Assembly (NCBI GenBank): GCA_965248805.1
Contig: CBDFKJ010000004.1
Span: forward strand, 1 to 64,000
DNA length: 64,000 nt
Source: CBDFKJ01 sp965248805
Lineage (GTDB): Bacteria; Pseudomonadota; Alphaproteobacteria; UBA6615
Direction: 5' to 3'
In this document: in pieces, positions 33,055-42,734 of the stretch
Layout: each line of letters starts with the position of its first letter
How positions within the stretch are numbered: the stretch's first letter is position 1
Made by a program: the position numbers and the translations under genes
The notes under the pieces: model-generated
The model's input: the letters and a program-made list of their open reading frames with translations, nothing else
Database searches by the model: none
Told to the model about the DNA's origin: nothing

Positions 33055-34065
33055 TCACTCTATGAGTTCCGTCGCCTGGGCCAGGATCTCCGGCGGAGTG
33101 GTGACGCCGATTTTGCGAGCCGTGTTCAGGTTTATGGGGAGGATGAATTCGGTTGGCTCTTGTATCGGCATCACGGCAGGGTCGGCGCCTTTGAGCACGC
33201 GGTCGACATAGCCTGCGGTTCCCCTCCCGAGCGCGGCTGCGTCTAGGTCGTACCCCACCAGCAGACCGAGCTCTACCGATCGAGCGCTGCCACGCATGGT
33301 GGGCATGCGGGCGGAACTCGCAAATTGCGCGAGCAGGACATAGGCGCCTTCGAAAAATCCCACTGCGCGCGGTATCACAAGCGCTTCGGTGCCCAATCGG
33401 GCAAGGTCCTCGAACGCTACCTGGAGAGTGCGTCTTTCTATTGGATTTTCGATAATGACGGGAACGAGCCTAATGCCCAGCAACTCATCCAGGCCATCGT
33501 AAACCTCCGCGAGATACGGTGCCCTTTGCTCAGTCGTTAAATAAGCAAACCGCTGTGCGTCCGGTACCGTGTCGCGCAATATTTGGACGCGCTTTCGGTC
33601 AATGTCTGCACTGGACCCGAAAGTCACTCCCGTCGCGTTGCCGCCGGGCCGGGCCAAGGACTCGGCCACACCCAGGCCAATCGGATCAGTAGCATTGAAG
33701 ACAATCGGAACCGTATCGGTAGCCGAGCTGAACAAGGCCGTGGCATCGGTACCGTTGGCAAAGATCACATCGGGTTGGGTTGTGACGATCTGCTGCGCGA
33801 ACTCGCCCCACTCGCTTCGCGGCCGGTCGGCCAGCCGCCAACGTTCGATCTCCAGGCTTTGCCCCTCGATCCAACCAAGCTCGCGCAGCTCGGTCATGAA
33901 AGCGGATATCCGCGGGTTGACGGATGCCTCGCTGATCTGATCTGCCGTGCGATTCACATCCGCGACGGCCAGCCGATATACCTTGCCGGGCTCTTGCGCC
34001 AACGTGCCCGTCGCCACAACGACGAGGATGGCGGCGGCGGCGGTGAGAAAGGCACGCCGGTGCAT
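33055..34065 (-). CDS. ABC transporter substrate-binding protein (TrpX/YtfQ-like class)
   Basis: 336 aa with a signal peptide (MHRRAFLTAAAAILVVVATG). The domain is the ABC_sub_bind type (PF04392-like): ELGWIEGQSLEIERWRLADR, DVIFANGTDATAL, IVFNATDPIGLGVAESLARP, and a C-terminal NLNTARKIGVTTPPEI. Substrate unknown; relatives bind aromatic amino acids or unknown solutes. No permease or ATPase gene is next to it; the neighbouring genes are hydantoinase pseudogenes. Confidence 0.82.
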   Translation of the reverse strand: MHRRAFLTAAAAILVVVATGTLAQEPGKVYRLAVADVNRTADQISEASVNPRISAFMTELRELGWIEGQSLEIERWRLADRPRSEWGEFAQQIVTTQPDVIFANGTDATALFSSATDTVPIVFNATDPIGLGVAESLARPGGNATGVTFGSSADIDRKRVQILRDTVPDAQRFAYLTTEQRAPYLAEVYDGLDELLGIRLVPVIIENPIERRTLQVAFEDLARLGTEALVIPRAVGFFEGAYVLLAQFASSARMPTMRGSARSVELGLLVGYDLDAAALGRGTAGYVDRVLKGADPAVMPIQEPTEFILPINLNTARKIGVTTPPEILAQATELIE

Positions 34066-34164
34066 GGTGTGATCACCTCCGAGGCTCAGGTTGGGAATGC
34101 GCGAGCGCGCTCACCGGCCCGTTTCCGTGAAGGCGTAGGATAATACGTTCGCCTGCTGTGTCAC

Positions 34165-35860
34165 CTAGTTCGCGCGGCCATAGGCATCGCGGGCAGCATC
34201 TGCGGAGACCTTGCCGTCGGTTAGGTCTCGGCTGAGGGCATTGGGATCGCGCTCGGCAGGGTGGCCGAAGCCGCCGCCGCCAGGGGTCTCCACGCGCACG
34301 CAGCCGCCCTTGGGCACGTCGATGGTGATCTTCGACGGCAGATCGCGCGCCTCGCCGTACGGGTCGTAGATGAACCGCGCCGGCCGTCCCGATTGCCCGC
34401 CCATGAGTCCCCACGGCGCAAACTTGCGGCCGTCGGACAGCACCGTCCACGAACAGTCCGCGAAGGGAAATTCAAAGTCCCGGCGGACGCCGACGCCGCC
34501 GCGATATGTGCCGGCGCCGCCGCTGTCGCAAATCAACTCATAGCGCTTCACCCGGATCGGGTAGAACAGCTCGATCTCCTCCACCGGCGCGTTCTCGGTG
34601 TTATGTAAATTGGTCTGCACGGCGTCCGGCCCGTCCTTGGTCGGGCGCGCGCCATTGCCGCCGGCGATGGTCTCCATGTAGCAATAGTACTCACCGCGCC
34701 GCGGGTCCTCGCTGCCGAAGCCGATATTGACGATCAGGCCCTTGCCCGCCGCCGGGATGCGATCGGGCAGCGCCGGGTGCAGTGCCTTGAAGCATATCTC
34801 GGCCAGGCGCGAGCCGAGTTCCCAGCCCCCGACCACCGCCGCTGGCCGCATCGCGGTGCAGATCAAGCCATCCGGCCCGTCCACATGCAGGCGATTGAGA
34901 AACCCGTCATTGACCGGGATCTTGTCATCGACCAGGCAGCGGGTGATGAACGCGAGCGCACACTTGGACATGGACCGCGTGCAATTGATCGGGCTGCGCC
35001 GCTGCTTCGACGAGCCAGACAAGTCCATTCGCACGTTGCCGTTGCGGATCGTGATCTTGACCTGCAGGCGAACCGGTTCGTCGGTGAAGCCGTCATCGTC
35101 GCGGAAGCCTTCGGCCGTGTACTCGCCCTCCGGCAGGGCGCGGAATTTCGCGTTCGGTCCAGCGGTCGGTATAGGCCATCAGCTCGTCGCAGAAACTCTC
35201 GAAGGTGTTGACGTCGTAGCGGTCGAACAGGCTGCGCAGGCGGCGGGCGCCGACGACGTTGGCCGACATCTGAGCGCGAATGTCGCCACTGGTTTCGCGC
35301 GGCGCACGGATATTGGCGAGGATCAGGTTGAAGATATTGTCATCGATCTTGCCGCCCCGGGCGATGCGCGTGGGCGGCAAGATCACGCCCTCCTGACACA
35401 GCTCGCGGCTGACGCCCAGGCTCGCCGGCGACGAGCCGCCGACATCGACATGGTGCGCCATGTTGGAGAGATAGCCGATGCGGCGACCGTTGAGGTCGAC
35501 GGGGCTGAGCACGGAAATGTCGTTCAGTTGGCTGGCACCGCGGTGCGGATCATTGACCACAATGACATCGCCTTCCTTCAGATTGTCGACCCCGATCTCA
35601 CGAATGGCGACCGGAGCGATGGTGGCCATCGACGTCAGGTGCGCCGGCTGCGCGAAGGACTGGGCTACGCAGCGCAGCTTGGTGTCGAAGAAGGCGCAGG
35701 AGAAATCGGCGCGGGTCTTAATATTGGTCGAGAAGGCTGCGCGGCGGATCGTTACCGCCATCTCCTCCGTCATGTTCACCAGCGCATTGCGAATGACCTC
35801 GAAGGTGACCGGGTCCATCGCCGCCTGGCGGTCGGCGCTCGCCTCGAGAGTTTGCGCCAT
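34165..35860 (-). pseudogene. hyuB: Hydantoinase B/oxoprolinase subunit (frameshifted)
   Basis: The N-terminal part (35860 to about 35160: DPVTFEVIRNALVNMTEEMA, VVNDPHRGASQLNDISVL) and the C-terminal part (about 35160 to 34165: AGTYRGGVGVRRDFEFPF, VETPGGGGFGHPAERDPNAL) belong to one N-methylhydantoinase B-type protein but lie in different frames. The shift is near 35150-35165 (DRWTER / KFRALPEGEY). A single indel explains it. About 565 codons in all. With hyuA it would open hydantoins or 5-oxoproline. Confidence 0.8.
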
Positions 35861-35862
35861 TG

Positions 35863-36592
35863 TTATTGTCCTTCCGATGCAGCAGATACGGTAATGATCA
35901 GGTTGCCGTGACGCTCGACCTCGACGCGCGCCGACGGCGGCACGACCGTGGTCGAGTCCATCTGCTCGATGATCGCCGGCCCGTCCAACACGTCACCGGC
36001 GAGCAGCAGATCCCGGTCGTAGATGGCGCAGTCGACCCTGCCCTCGGCGAAGTAGACCTGGCGCCGGCCCTTCAACGCCCGCTCGGCAGAGTCGCTTGCG
36101 CTCGGCAACACCCTGAGCGTCGGGCGATCGACTTTGCCGATGGCGGTGAGGCGCAGGTTGACGAACTGGGTCGGCTCGCTCTCGTTGGCGAACCCGTAGG
36201 CCTCGGCGTGGCGGGCGTGGAACTGCCCCGACATCACCGCCGGGGTCTCGCCGTCAATCGTCGCCGGCACCGATATGTTGAGCTGGTAGGACTATCCGAC
36301 ATAACACATGGCGATCTCGCGGGTGATCGCGACGTCTTGCTCGGCCACCCCCTCTTCGCGCAGCAGCTCGCGCGTCGTCGCCTCCAGCTCCGCAAACACC
36401 GCGTTGAGTTCGGCCGGGTCGGCGGCCCGCGCCTCCTTGATGTAGGTGCGCACGATCTCGTGCTTCAGGTCCGTGGCCAGCAGCCCCACGGCGGAGTTCA
36501 CCCCGGGCGCGGGCGGCACCAGTACCTTCGCACACCGAGAGCTTGGGCAATCGCCACCGAATGCATGGGTCCGGCACCGCCCGATGGCACTA
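35863..36592 (-). pseudogene. hyuA: Hydantoinase A/oxoprolinase subunit, C-terminal remnant
   Basis: Only the C-terminal third survives. Going downstream it shows a SGGAGPMHSVAIAQALG segment (ATPase-type motif of HyuA), then in another frame VLVPPAPGVNSAVGLL, then YVG followed by an in-frame TAG at 36294-36292 and the normal tail SYQLNISVPATIDGETP. So there is a frameshift near 36530 and a nonsense codon (relatives have Q). The N-terminal two thirds are gone, cut by the IS630 copy at 36593. Confidence 0.8.
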
Positions 36593-37726
36593 GTGGATTG
36601 ATCGTAACGAAAGAGTCCGAATTGGGATTCCGTATTTTGCTGTGTTATGCGAATCTGGCGCATGCGCAGTGGAATCTCCTTCACCCTATCCGCCGGCGAC
36701 CGTCAGCGATTGCGCGCGGTCGTCGCGGATCCCAAGAGCCCGCAGAAACACGTCTGGCGGGCACATATTGTCCTTCTCAGCGGCGAGGGTCTGGGCACCT
36801 CGGCGATCATGACCGAGACCGGCAAGTCCAAGACCTGCGTGTGGCGCTGGCAAGAGCGGTTCATGCACGAGGGTGTCGGCGGCCTGCTTCGCGACAAGTC
36901 CCGTCCGCCCGGCAAGGCGCCGGTCCCGCTCGATCGTGTCGCCGAGATCGTGCGCCTGACGCAGCAACCGCCGCCGTTTGAGGCGACCCACTGGACGTTG
37001 CGCGCGATCGCCAGGGCGGCCGGTATTGCCGCCTCGACGGTGCAGGCGATCTGGAAGGCTCACGGTCTCAGCCCGCACCGCTGGCGCAACTTCAAGCTGT
37101 CGACCGACCCTGCCTTCGCCGAGAAACTCACCGATATCGTCGGCCTGTATGTCGACCCGCCGGCCCATGCGGTGGTGTTGTCGATCGATGAGAAGTCACA
37201 GATCCAGGCGCTCGACCGCCGGTCTGCCGATGAAGAAGGGACGCGCCGGCACCATGACTACAAACGGCACGGCACGACCACGCTGTTTGCGGCGCTCAAC
37301 GTTCTGGACGGAACGGTGATCGGCCAGAACATGCAGCGCCACCGCCATCAGGAGTTCATCCGCTTCCTCAACCGCATCGAGCGCACGGTGCCGGCGGACA
37401 AGGCCATCCACGCGATCGTCGACAACTACGCGGCGCACAACAAGGACAAGGTCCGCGCCTGGCTCGCCCGCCATCCGCGCTGGACTTTCCACTTCACACC
37501 GACCTCCTGCTCGTGGCTCAATGCCGTCGAGGGCTTCTTCGCAAAACTCACCCGGCGGCGGCTCAAGCACGGCGTCTTCCATTCCGTCGTCGATCTCCAG
37601 GCCGCAATCAACCGCTTCGTCCGCGAATACAATGCGGCCAACCCACAGCCATTCATATGGAAAGCCGACCCCGACGACATCATCGCAGCCCGACACCGAG
37701 GGTTCCAAACGTTGGAATCAATCCAC
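36593..37726 (+). mobile_element. IS630-type element, full-length copy B (1134 bp)
   Basis: The ends GTGGATTGATCGTAACG and CCAAACGTTGGAATCAATCCAC are imperfect inverted repeats; TA is duplicated at 36591-36592 and 37727-37728 within CTAG. It sits at the cut end of hyuA. The other flank is a metallophosphatase fragment, so it lies at a rearrangement boundary. Confidence 0.9.
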
Positions 37727-37729
37727 TAG
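36647..37729 (+). CDS. IS630-family transposase (copy B)
   Basis: 360 aa. N-terminal HTH domains (LSAGDRQRLRAVVADPKSPQ, then LSGEGLGTSAIMTETGKSKT), the second HTH (TLRAIARAAGIAASTVQAIW), then the DDE core (VVLSIDEKSQIQALDR, IVDNYAAHNKDKV, WLNAVEGFFAKL). The reading frame reaches the last base of the element, and its TAG stop consists of the target TA and the following G. Intact. Confidence 0.92.
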   Translation: MRIWRMRSGISFTLSAGDRQRLRAVVADPKSPQKHVWRAHIVLLSGEGLGTSAIMTETGKSKTCVWRWQERFMHEGVGGLLRDKSRPPGKAPVPLDRVAEIVRLTQQPPPFEATHWTLRAIARAAGIAASTVQAIWKAHGLSPHRWRNFKLSTDPAFAEKLTDIVGLYVDPPAHAVVLSIDEKSQIQALDRRSADEEGTRRHHDYKRHGTTTLFAALNVLDGTVIGQNMQRHRHQEFIRFLNRIERTVPADKAIHAIVDNYAAHNKDKVRAWLARHPRWTFHFTPTSCSWLNAVEGFFAKLTRRRLKHGVFHSVVDLQAAINRFVREYNAANPQPFIWKADPDDIIAARHRGFQTLESIH

Positions 37730-37772
37730 GGGGTGCGCCGGTGGCTTCGTCGGATGCTCGCCGGCGACCTGA

Positions 37773-37922
37773 TCAGGCTTGGATGATGTCTTGCGTTTCT
37801 CCGACCAGAACAAGTGCGGTCAGCGCGCCACCATAGCAGGCGCCGGTATCGATGCCGACGCGGTTGTGCATGATCACAGGATCTCTCGACGGTGTATGGC
37901 CATGCACCACGATCTTTCCGTA
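37773..37922 (-). pseudogene. 3' fragment of a metallophosphatase
   Basis: Frame ending at TGA 37775-37773: YGKIVVHGHTPSRDPVIMHN followed by RVGIDTGACYGGALTALVLV. VHGHTP is the last metal-binding motif of serine/threonine-type metallophosphoesterases and ends the protein in the usual way. The upstream part is replaced at about 37922 by sulfotransferase sequence in another frame, so this is a truncated gene joined to a different gene's end. Confidence 0.75.
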
Positions 37923-38481
37923 CTGCGAGTTCGGCGGGTTCGAGTTCAAGAAACTCCAGTGTTTGCGCTACGCCTGCCCTTGTCCCGCGCCGCAGTGCCT
38001 CGCTTTCCAGCACAAGCACACGGTCGCGGCCGAATTGTTGAAACCAGCGCTCGAGTTGGCGGGCGTAAAAGCCACGGGCAAGGTATGTGCGACGGATGCC
38101 GCGCCGCTGTGCCGCCATGTCCCGGTGCGCGCTGCTTGACAACGGCGGCAAGGTTCAGCTCTCCGGCGCCCACAGCGCTTCCTCCATCGGCCGCGACTCG
38201 CGACCCGCGCGGACTTCGTGGTAATAGTCGAGATGGCGCGCGAGACCGGGTCGCGCAACAGCGCGATCAGCTTCACATCGGGCACGGTGGCCGCGACGCG
38301 CGCCGGTACATCCGGATGCGCCAGGTAGAATGGCGATGCTTCGCCCGTCACAGCGGCGCCTGCGCAATCCTTTGCCAGCGGAAAATGCGCCAAGTACCAA
38401 TCGAGTTCGCGATACCAGCCGAAATCGAAAAACCGTGCCTCCTTCACCAACGGGGCACGGCACGGGGATGGAGCATCAGGT

Positions 38482-39771
38482 GGAGACCTCCAACAACCGG
38501 GGGATTTGACGAAGATTTTGGTGTGCTGTCCGACTTTCGCTGAGATCGGCGGTGTTGACGTCCGCAACCATCCGCCGTTTCGTTCTCGGCGGAGGGTTTT
38601 GGCGCTATTCAGGCGGACTCATACCATGGCGGCCCTGCGCTCATGGAAGATCAGACGCTGGAAATTGTAAGCCAGGTTGGCGAGGCCGATCTTGGCCTCC
38701 GCCCGCTTGAGCCCGATGGTACGGATGAAAAGGCCCATGCGATCCTTCTGCTGGGCGAAGACGTGCTCCACATGCGCACGGACCGCTGACTTGCGGGCAT
38801 TGGCCTGGGCGGTCGCCTTGGGCATGGCCCGGCCCGGCGGCTTCTTGCGGTGGATGTGGGAGACCCGACCCTTGCCGGCCAGCCACGCCTCGTTGGCCTT
38901 CGAGCGATAGGCGCTGTCAGCCCACACGCCGGCGGCCAGATTGTCGCCGGTGACGAGCTGACGCAACATCTTGCCGTCATGGCGGGCGGCATCGGTCACA
39001 GCCGAGCTGCGGATGAAGCCGTAGGCCCGATCGATGACGACATGATTCTTGTAGCCGAACACCGGGATCGCGATGTCGGGCATGCGCCGTTGCGACCCGG
39101 CGGGGTTCTTGCGCCGCCCGGTCTTCACCGTCCACCGCGCATCCGTGTCCTTCTGCGCCGCCTTGGCTGGCTGATCGGGCCAGACCTCGGACGCGCTCTT
39201 GCCCGCCTTGATCGCCCGCTTCTCGTCATCGCTGTGGCGCTGCTTGGGCGCCGATACCAACGTCGCATCGACGATCTGCCCGCCCATCGCCAGATAGCCG
39301 CACCGGCGCAATTCGCCATCGAAGGCGGCAAACAGCTTATCCATCGCCCCGGCCCGGACCAGACGCTCGCGAAAGGTCCATATGGTGTTGCGGTCCGGCG
39401 TCGGCGCTCCGAGATCGAAGCCTAGGAAGCGAAGCCAGCTCAAGCGATCGCGGATCAGAAACTCCATCCGCTCGTCACTCACCGTGTGCCGCGCGGCCAG
39501 GATCAGAACCTTGAGCATCGCCACCGCATCGTAGGCCGGGCGGCCACCTTTCGATCCGTCCGAATAGCCCAGCGCCGCCTCAAGCGGCGCGCGGAAAATC
39601 TTGAAGTCGACGACCTTTGCCAGCACCTCCAACGGATCACCCGTCGCCGAAAGCTTTCGAAGATGATCCGGTAAGCCGAACAGACCAGCCTGCCTCATCA
39701 ATACCTCCTCAAACCGAACCGCCGTAGAGAATCACAACGAGGCAAAATTCACGAGGTAAATGGAGGCGTCC
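38482..39771 (-). mobile_element. IS5-type element, copy 2 (1290 bp)
   Basis: Same length and ends as the element at 15912-17201. Flanking 4-bp repeats are AGGT (38478-38481) and AGAT (39772-39775), one mismatch, consistent with an older insertion. Inserted in the sulfotransferase gene. The left inner region (about 38500-38580) differs more from copy 1 than the transposase does, so the copies come from different sources or have been diverging there. Confidence 0.85.
38619..39701 (-). CDS. IS5-family transposase (copy 2)
   Basis: 360 aa, intact and nearly identical to the copy at 16049-17131, with a handful of substitutions (for example QRHSDDEK for QRHRDDEK, FIRTIGL for FVRTIGL). DDE residues are conserved: VDATLVSAP, WADSAYRS, EHVFAQQKDRM. 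Potentially active. Confidence 0.92.
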   Translation of the reverse strand: MMRQAGLFGLPDHLRKLSATGDPLEVLAKVVDFKIFRAPLEAALGYSDGSKGGRPAYDAVAMLKVLILAARHTVSDERMEFLIRDRLSWLRFLGFDLGAPTPDRNTIWTFRERLVRAGAMDKLFAAFDGELRRCGYLAMGGQIVDATLVSAPKQRHSDDEKRAIKAGKSASEVWPDQPAKAAQKDTDARWTVKTGRRKNPAGSQRRMPDIAIPVFGYKNHVVIDRAYGFIRSSAVTDAARHDGKMLRQLVTGDNLAAGVWADSAYRSKANEAWLAGKGRVSHIHRKKPPGRAMPKATAQANARKSAVRAHVEHVFAQQKDRMGLFIRTIGLKRAEAKIGLANLAYNFQRLIFHERRAAMV

Positions 39772-39986
39772 AGATAGCCGAACAGCGCCGTCGTGCCGGC
39801 CTTCATCGCGCCGATGATGAGGAACCGCGGACGCAGCCGTTCTTGCTGTTGCGCCATGCGCAAGCCGACGCGAGTTGCGACGACGCTGTCCCGCACCGAA
39901 TTGGCGATGCGCGCTACGGACGGCGGCGCCAAGTTCCGCGCGCTTCGAACGAGGCTGGTTGACACGCTATACCTTAGCTCTTGCAC

Positions 39987-40260
39987 TCAAGAGCATCCTA
40001 CCCCGAAATCCGCCGCCTAAAAGCAAAGCCTAGTGCGCTTGGTAGTAATTGATGCAGAAAATGCGTCGTCGTATCAATCTATTACTATATTTTGATTGTT
40101 TTCATTAATTTTCTGCATTTCAGCTATGCGTATTCGCGTCGCCATGAATTCGCGGCGATGACCTCCCTACTGCACACGCACATGAGCCAATTGGGTTTGC
40201 TCCCGCCCGAGCATGCGGCAGGGCAGTTGGCTTACTCAGCAACTCCCCGGAGGCTCAGAG
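39987..40260. other. AT-rich intergenic region with 11-bp inverted repeat
   Basis: ATGCAGAAAAT at 40052-40062 and ATTTTCTGCAT at 40108-40118 are perfect reverse complements 45 nt apart, spanning the most AT-rich stretch of the window. No gene. It could be a promoter operator pair or a hairpin at the foot of the sulfotransferase promoter (which reads leftward from 39986). Confidence 0.5.
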
Positions 40261-41601
40261 TCATGATCGCGGGCATGACCAATCTTCAACAGTAAAGTAT
40301 TCACGCGGGTCAAGGCGCGCCTCCGTAATCTCGGCTACGTTCTCCCGATCGTATCGGTTGATGTATTCCCACACGATTTGCCCCTCGCTATTCGTTTCGA
40401 GCACGCGACCGGCTTCGAATTCCGTGATCAGGAAGCCGCCGCTTTCAGTGACCTCGTGTTTGCCACGCAGCACGGTCAGCATTTCCTGATCTGCGCGGCC
40501 GCCGTAGGCGACCCGCAACTCTCGGGTGCGCGGGTTGATCCGCATGATGTTTGTGGTGCGGCTTGCAGCCGGATCAGACCCTGATTGTGGCAGGAGAGCA
40601 TTGCGGTAGGCGTTGTTATTGAAAACCGTCAATGTGCCGTACTGATTGAACTCCGGATCGTGTTGGCGAATCCACGGGCCTGTCTGCCACCACTTGATAC
40701 GGCGCGCCTCCGGGCCGACCACGACGACAAGATTTGATCTGCGAAGCGAGATGAGCAGGTCGCCAGGTGCGAATTCGGGGAAAGCTGCTGCAATGTCGCT
40801 CGTCAATTTGTCAATCTTGTTCAAGTGCACGAGATCCCGGTCCCAAGGCACGTTTGGATCGAACAGCTCTCCGGCGGTTATCAACGCCTCCAACCCATTT
40901 TCGTAAAGGATTTCCGGAACCGAGATCTCGGATAGAACGCGGCCATCCGTCGATACCCTGACAAGCAGGTCTTCGTTGAACGGCGGTGTGAAGGGTCTGA
41001 AAGCCGACGCCGGGCCGTCGGGTCGACGCCGTCCCGGAACCCAGAACGTGCCGTGGTCCGCCTGCTCAACCGAATGATGCGTTGGGTGGCGCACGGTCCA
41101 GACGGGCGCAGCGCAGCGATCGAGTTTGACCAGGCCTCCGTACTCGAAGTTGAAGACGACCGATCCGTCGGGCTGGATCAGCGCTCCGTGGATGTCGACG
41201 TTCCAATCCGTGGCGGGTGGACTTTGCATATGATCCGGTTTGGGGAAAAGCGCGCTGAACTCGACGGGCCAGCGCCGAACAATGGAGCCGTCGCGCCGGA
41301 TTAAGCGCAGCTCGTTGCCATCGTCGAAAAATCCCGAGAGAAGGATGAGCGCGGCGTCGTCCGGCTGCGCATTGATCGTAACGCCTGCGCCCTCGGCCCG
41401 CGCCGGCTGCAAGAAATGCTCCGGGACGGCAAACGACGTTTCGTCGAACGCTGCCAGCGATTGGTCGATCGTGATCTTGACGCTTTGAACGAGCCTGAAG
41501 GCGGCGTTCCTCTCGACACCAGAATACAATCCGGCTGCAAACGAGACTGCCAAAGACGCGACAGTCAAAGTCACCACGAAGGCGAGCCTTGAGACGTCCA
41601 T
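40261..41601 (-). CDS. Arylsulfotransferase-like (ASST family) protein
   Basis: 446 aa from ATG 41601 with an N-terminal signal anchor (FVVTLTVASLAVSFAAGLYS). Beta-propeller-type repeats: DGSIVRRWPVEF, NVDIHGALIQPDGSVVFNFE, APVWTVRHPTHHSVEQADHG, GDLLISLRRSNLVVVV and WWQTGPWIRQHDPEF. The catalytic-type His of the family falls in HHSVEQ. Such enzymes move sulfate from phenolic donors without PAPS, or act as scaffold proteins in surface polysaccharide loci. The nearby PAPS sulfotransferase pseudogene suggests a decaying sulfation locus. Confidence 0.7.
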   Translation of the reverse strand: MDVSRLAFVVTLTVASLAVSFAAGLYSGVERNAAFRLVQSVKITIDQSLAAFDETSFAVPEHFLQPARAEGAGVTINAQPDDAALILLSGFFDDGNELRLIRRDGSIVRRWPVEFSALFPKPDHMQSPPATDWNVDIHGALIQPDGSVVFNFEYGGLVKLDRCAAPVWTVRHPTHHSVEQADHGTFWVPGRRRPDGPASAFRPFTPPFNEDLLVRVSTDGRVLSEISVPEILYENGLEALITAGELFDPNVPWDRDLVHLNKIDKLTSDIAAAFPEFAPGDLLISLRRSNLVVVVGPEARRIKWWQTGPWIRQHDPEFNQYGTLTVFNNNAYRNALLPQSGSDPAASRTTNIMRINPRTRELRVAYGGRADQEMLTVLRGKHEVTESGGFLITEFEAGRVLETNSEGQIVWEYINRYDRENVAEITEARLDPREYFTVEDWSCPRS

Positions 41602-41651
41602 ACCCAGTCGCCTCCTAACGGGGTTCAAGTCACATCGATTCCGATCACTTC

Positions 41652-42734
41652 CTAGTGGATTGATTCCAACGTTTGGAACCCTCGGTTTCGGGCTGCGATG
41701 ATGTCGTCGGGGTCGGCTTTCCATACGAATGGCTGTGGGTTGGCCGCATTGTATTCGCGGACGAAGCGGTTGATTGCGGCCTGGAGATCGACGACGGAAT
41801 GGAAGACGCCGTGCTTGAGCCGCCGCCGGGTGAGTTTTGCGAAGAAGCCCTCGACGGCATTGAGCCACGAGCAGGAGGTCGGTGTGAAGTGGAAAGTCCA
41901 GCGCGGATGGCGGGCGAGCCAGGCGCGGACCTTGTCCTTGTTGTGCGCCGCGTAGTTGTCGACGATCGCGTGGATGGCCTTGTCCGCCGGCACCGTGCGC
42001 TCGATGCGGTTGAGGAAGCGGATGAACTCCTGATGGCGGTGGCGCTGCATGTTCTGGCCGATCACCGTTCCGTCCAGAACGTTGAGCGCCGCAAACAGCG
42101 TGGTCGTGCCGTGCCGTTTGTAGTCATGGTGCCGGCGCGTCCCTTCTTCATCGGCAGACCGGCGGTCGAGCGCCTGGATCTGTGACTTCTCATCGATCGA
42201 CAACACCACCGCATGGGCCGGCGGGTCGACATACAGGCCGACGATATCGGTGAGTTTCTCGGCGAAGGCAGGGTCGGTCGACAGCTTGAAGTTGCGCCAG
42301 CGGTGCGGGCTGAGACCGTGAGCCTTCCAGATCGCCTGCACCGTCGAGGCGGCAATACCGGCCGCCCTGGCCATCGCGCGCAACGTCCAGTGGGTCGCCT
42401 CAAACGGCGGCGGTTGCTGCGTCAGGCGCACGATCTCGGCGACACGATCGAGCGGGACCGGCGCCTTGCCGGGCGGACGGGACTTGTCGCGAAGCAGGCC
42501 GCCGACACCCTCGTGCCTGAACCGCTCTTGCCAGCGCCACACGCAGGTCTTGGACTTGCCGGTCTCGGTCATGATCGCCGAGGTGCCCAGACCCTCGCCG
42601 CTGAGAAGGACAATATGTGCCCGCCAGACGTGTTTCTGCGGGCTCTTGGGATCCGCGACGACCGCGCGCAATCGCTGACGGTCGCCGGCGGATAGGGTGA
42701 AGGAGATTCCACTGCGCATGCGCCAGATTCGCAT
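41652..42734 (-). CDS. IS630-family transposase (copy C)
   Basis: 360 aa, nearly identical to copy B (RHEG for MHEG, FVWKAD for FIWKAD and similar changes). Intact HTH and DDE motifs. The stop TAG again uses the target TA and flanking G. Potentially active, and a possible helper for deleted copies A and D. Confidence 0.92.
   Translation of the reverse strand: MRIWRMRSGISFTLSAGDRQRLRAVVADPKSPQKHVWRAHIVLLSGEGLGTSAIMTETGKSKTCVWRWQERFRHEGVGGLLRDKSRPPGKAPVPLDRVAEIVRLTQQPPPFEATHWTLRAMARAAGIAASTVQAIWKAHGLSPHRWRNFKLSTDPAFAEKLTDIVGLYVDPPAHAVVLSIDEKSQIQALDRRSADEEGTRRHHDYKRHGTTTLFAALNVLDGTVIGQNMQRHRHQEFIRFLNRIERTVPADKAIHAIVDNYAAHNKDKVRAWLARHPRWTFHFTPTSCSWLNAVEGFFAKLTRRRLKHGVFHSVVDLQAAINRFVREYNAANPQPFVWKADPDDIIAARNRGFQTLESIH

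Larger units (their letters stand above)
37921..39986 (-). pseudogene. Sulfotransferase split by IS5 and frameshifts
   Basis: The N-terminal PAPS-binding segment is at 39986-39776 (RFLIIGAMKAGTTALFGYL). After the IS (38482-39771) the frame resumes at HPRAPLVKEARFFDFGWYRE, then GEASPFYLAHPD and LIALLRDPVSRA. Removing the IS and one 4-bp repeat joins TATCT to GATGCTC and keeps the frame. Further decay follows: a shift near 38235 (DYYHEVRAGRESRPMEEALW is in another frame), a stop at about 38157, and a third frame from 38150 to 37922 (YLARGFYARQLERWFQQFGR). Substrate unknown. Confidence 0.82.

Noticed and set aside
34727..36981. Long forward frames over hyuA/hyuB
   Set aside because: Complement of the hydantoinase genes; the 35860-36981 frame even runs into the IS630 end without any domain.
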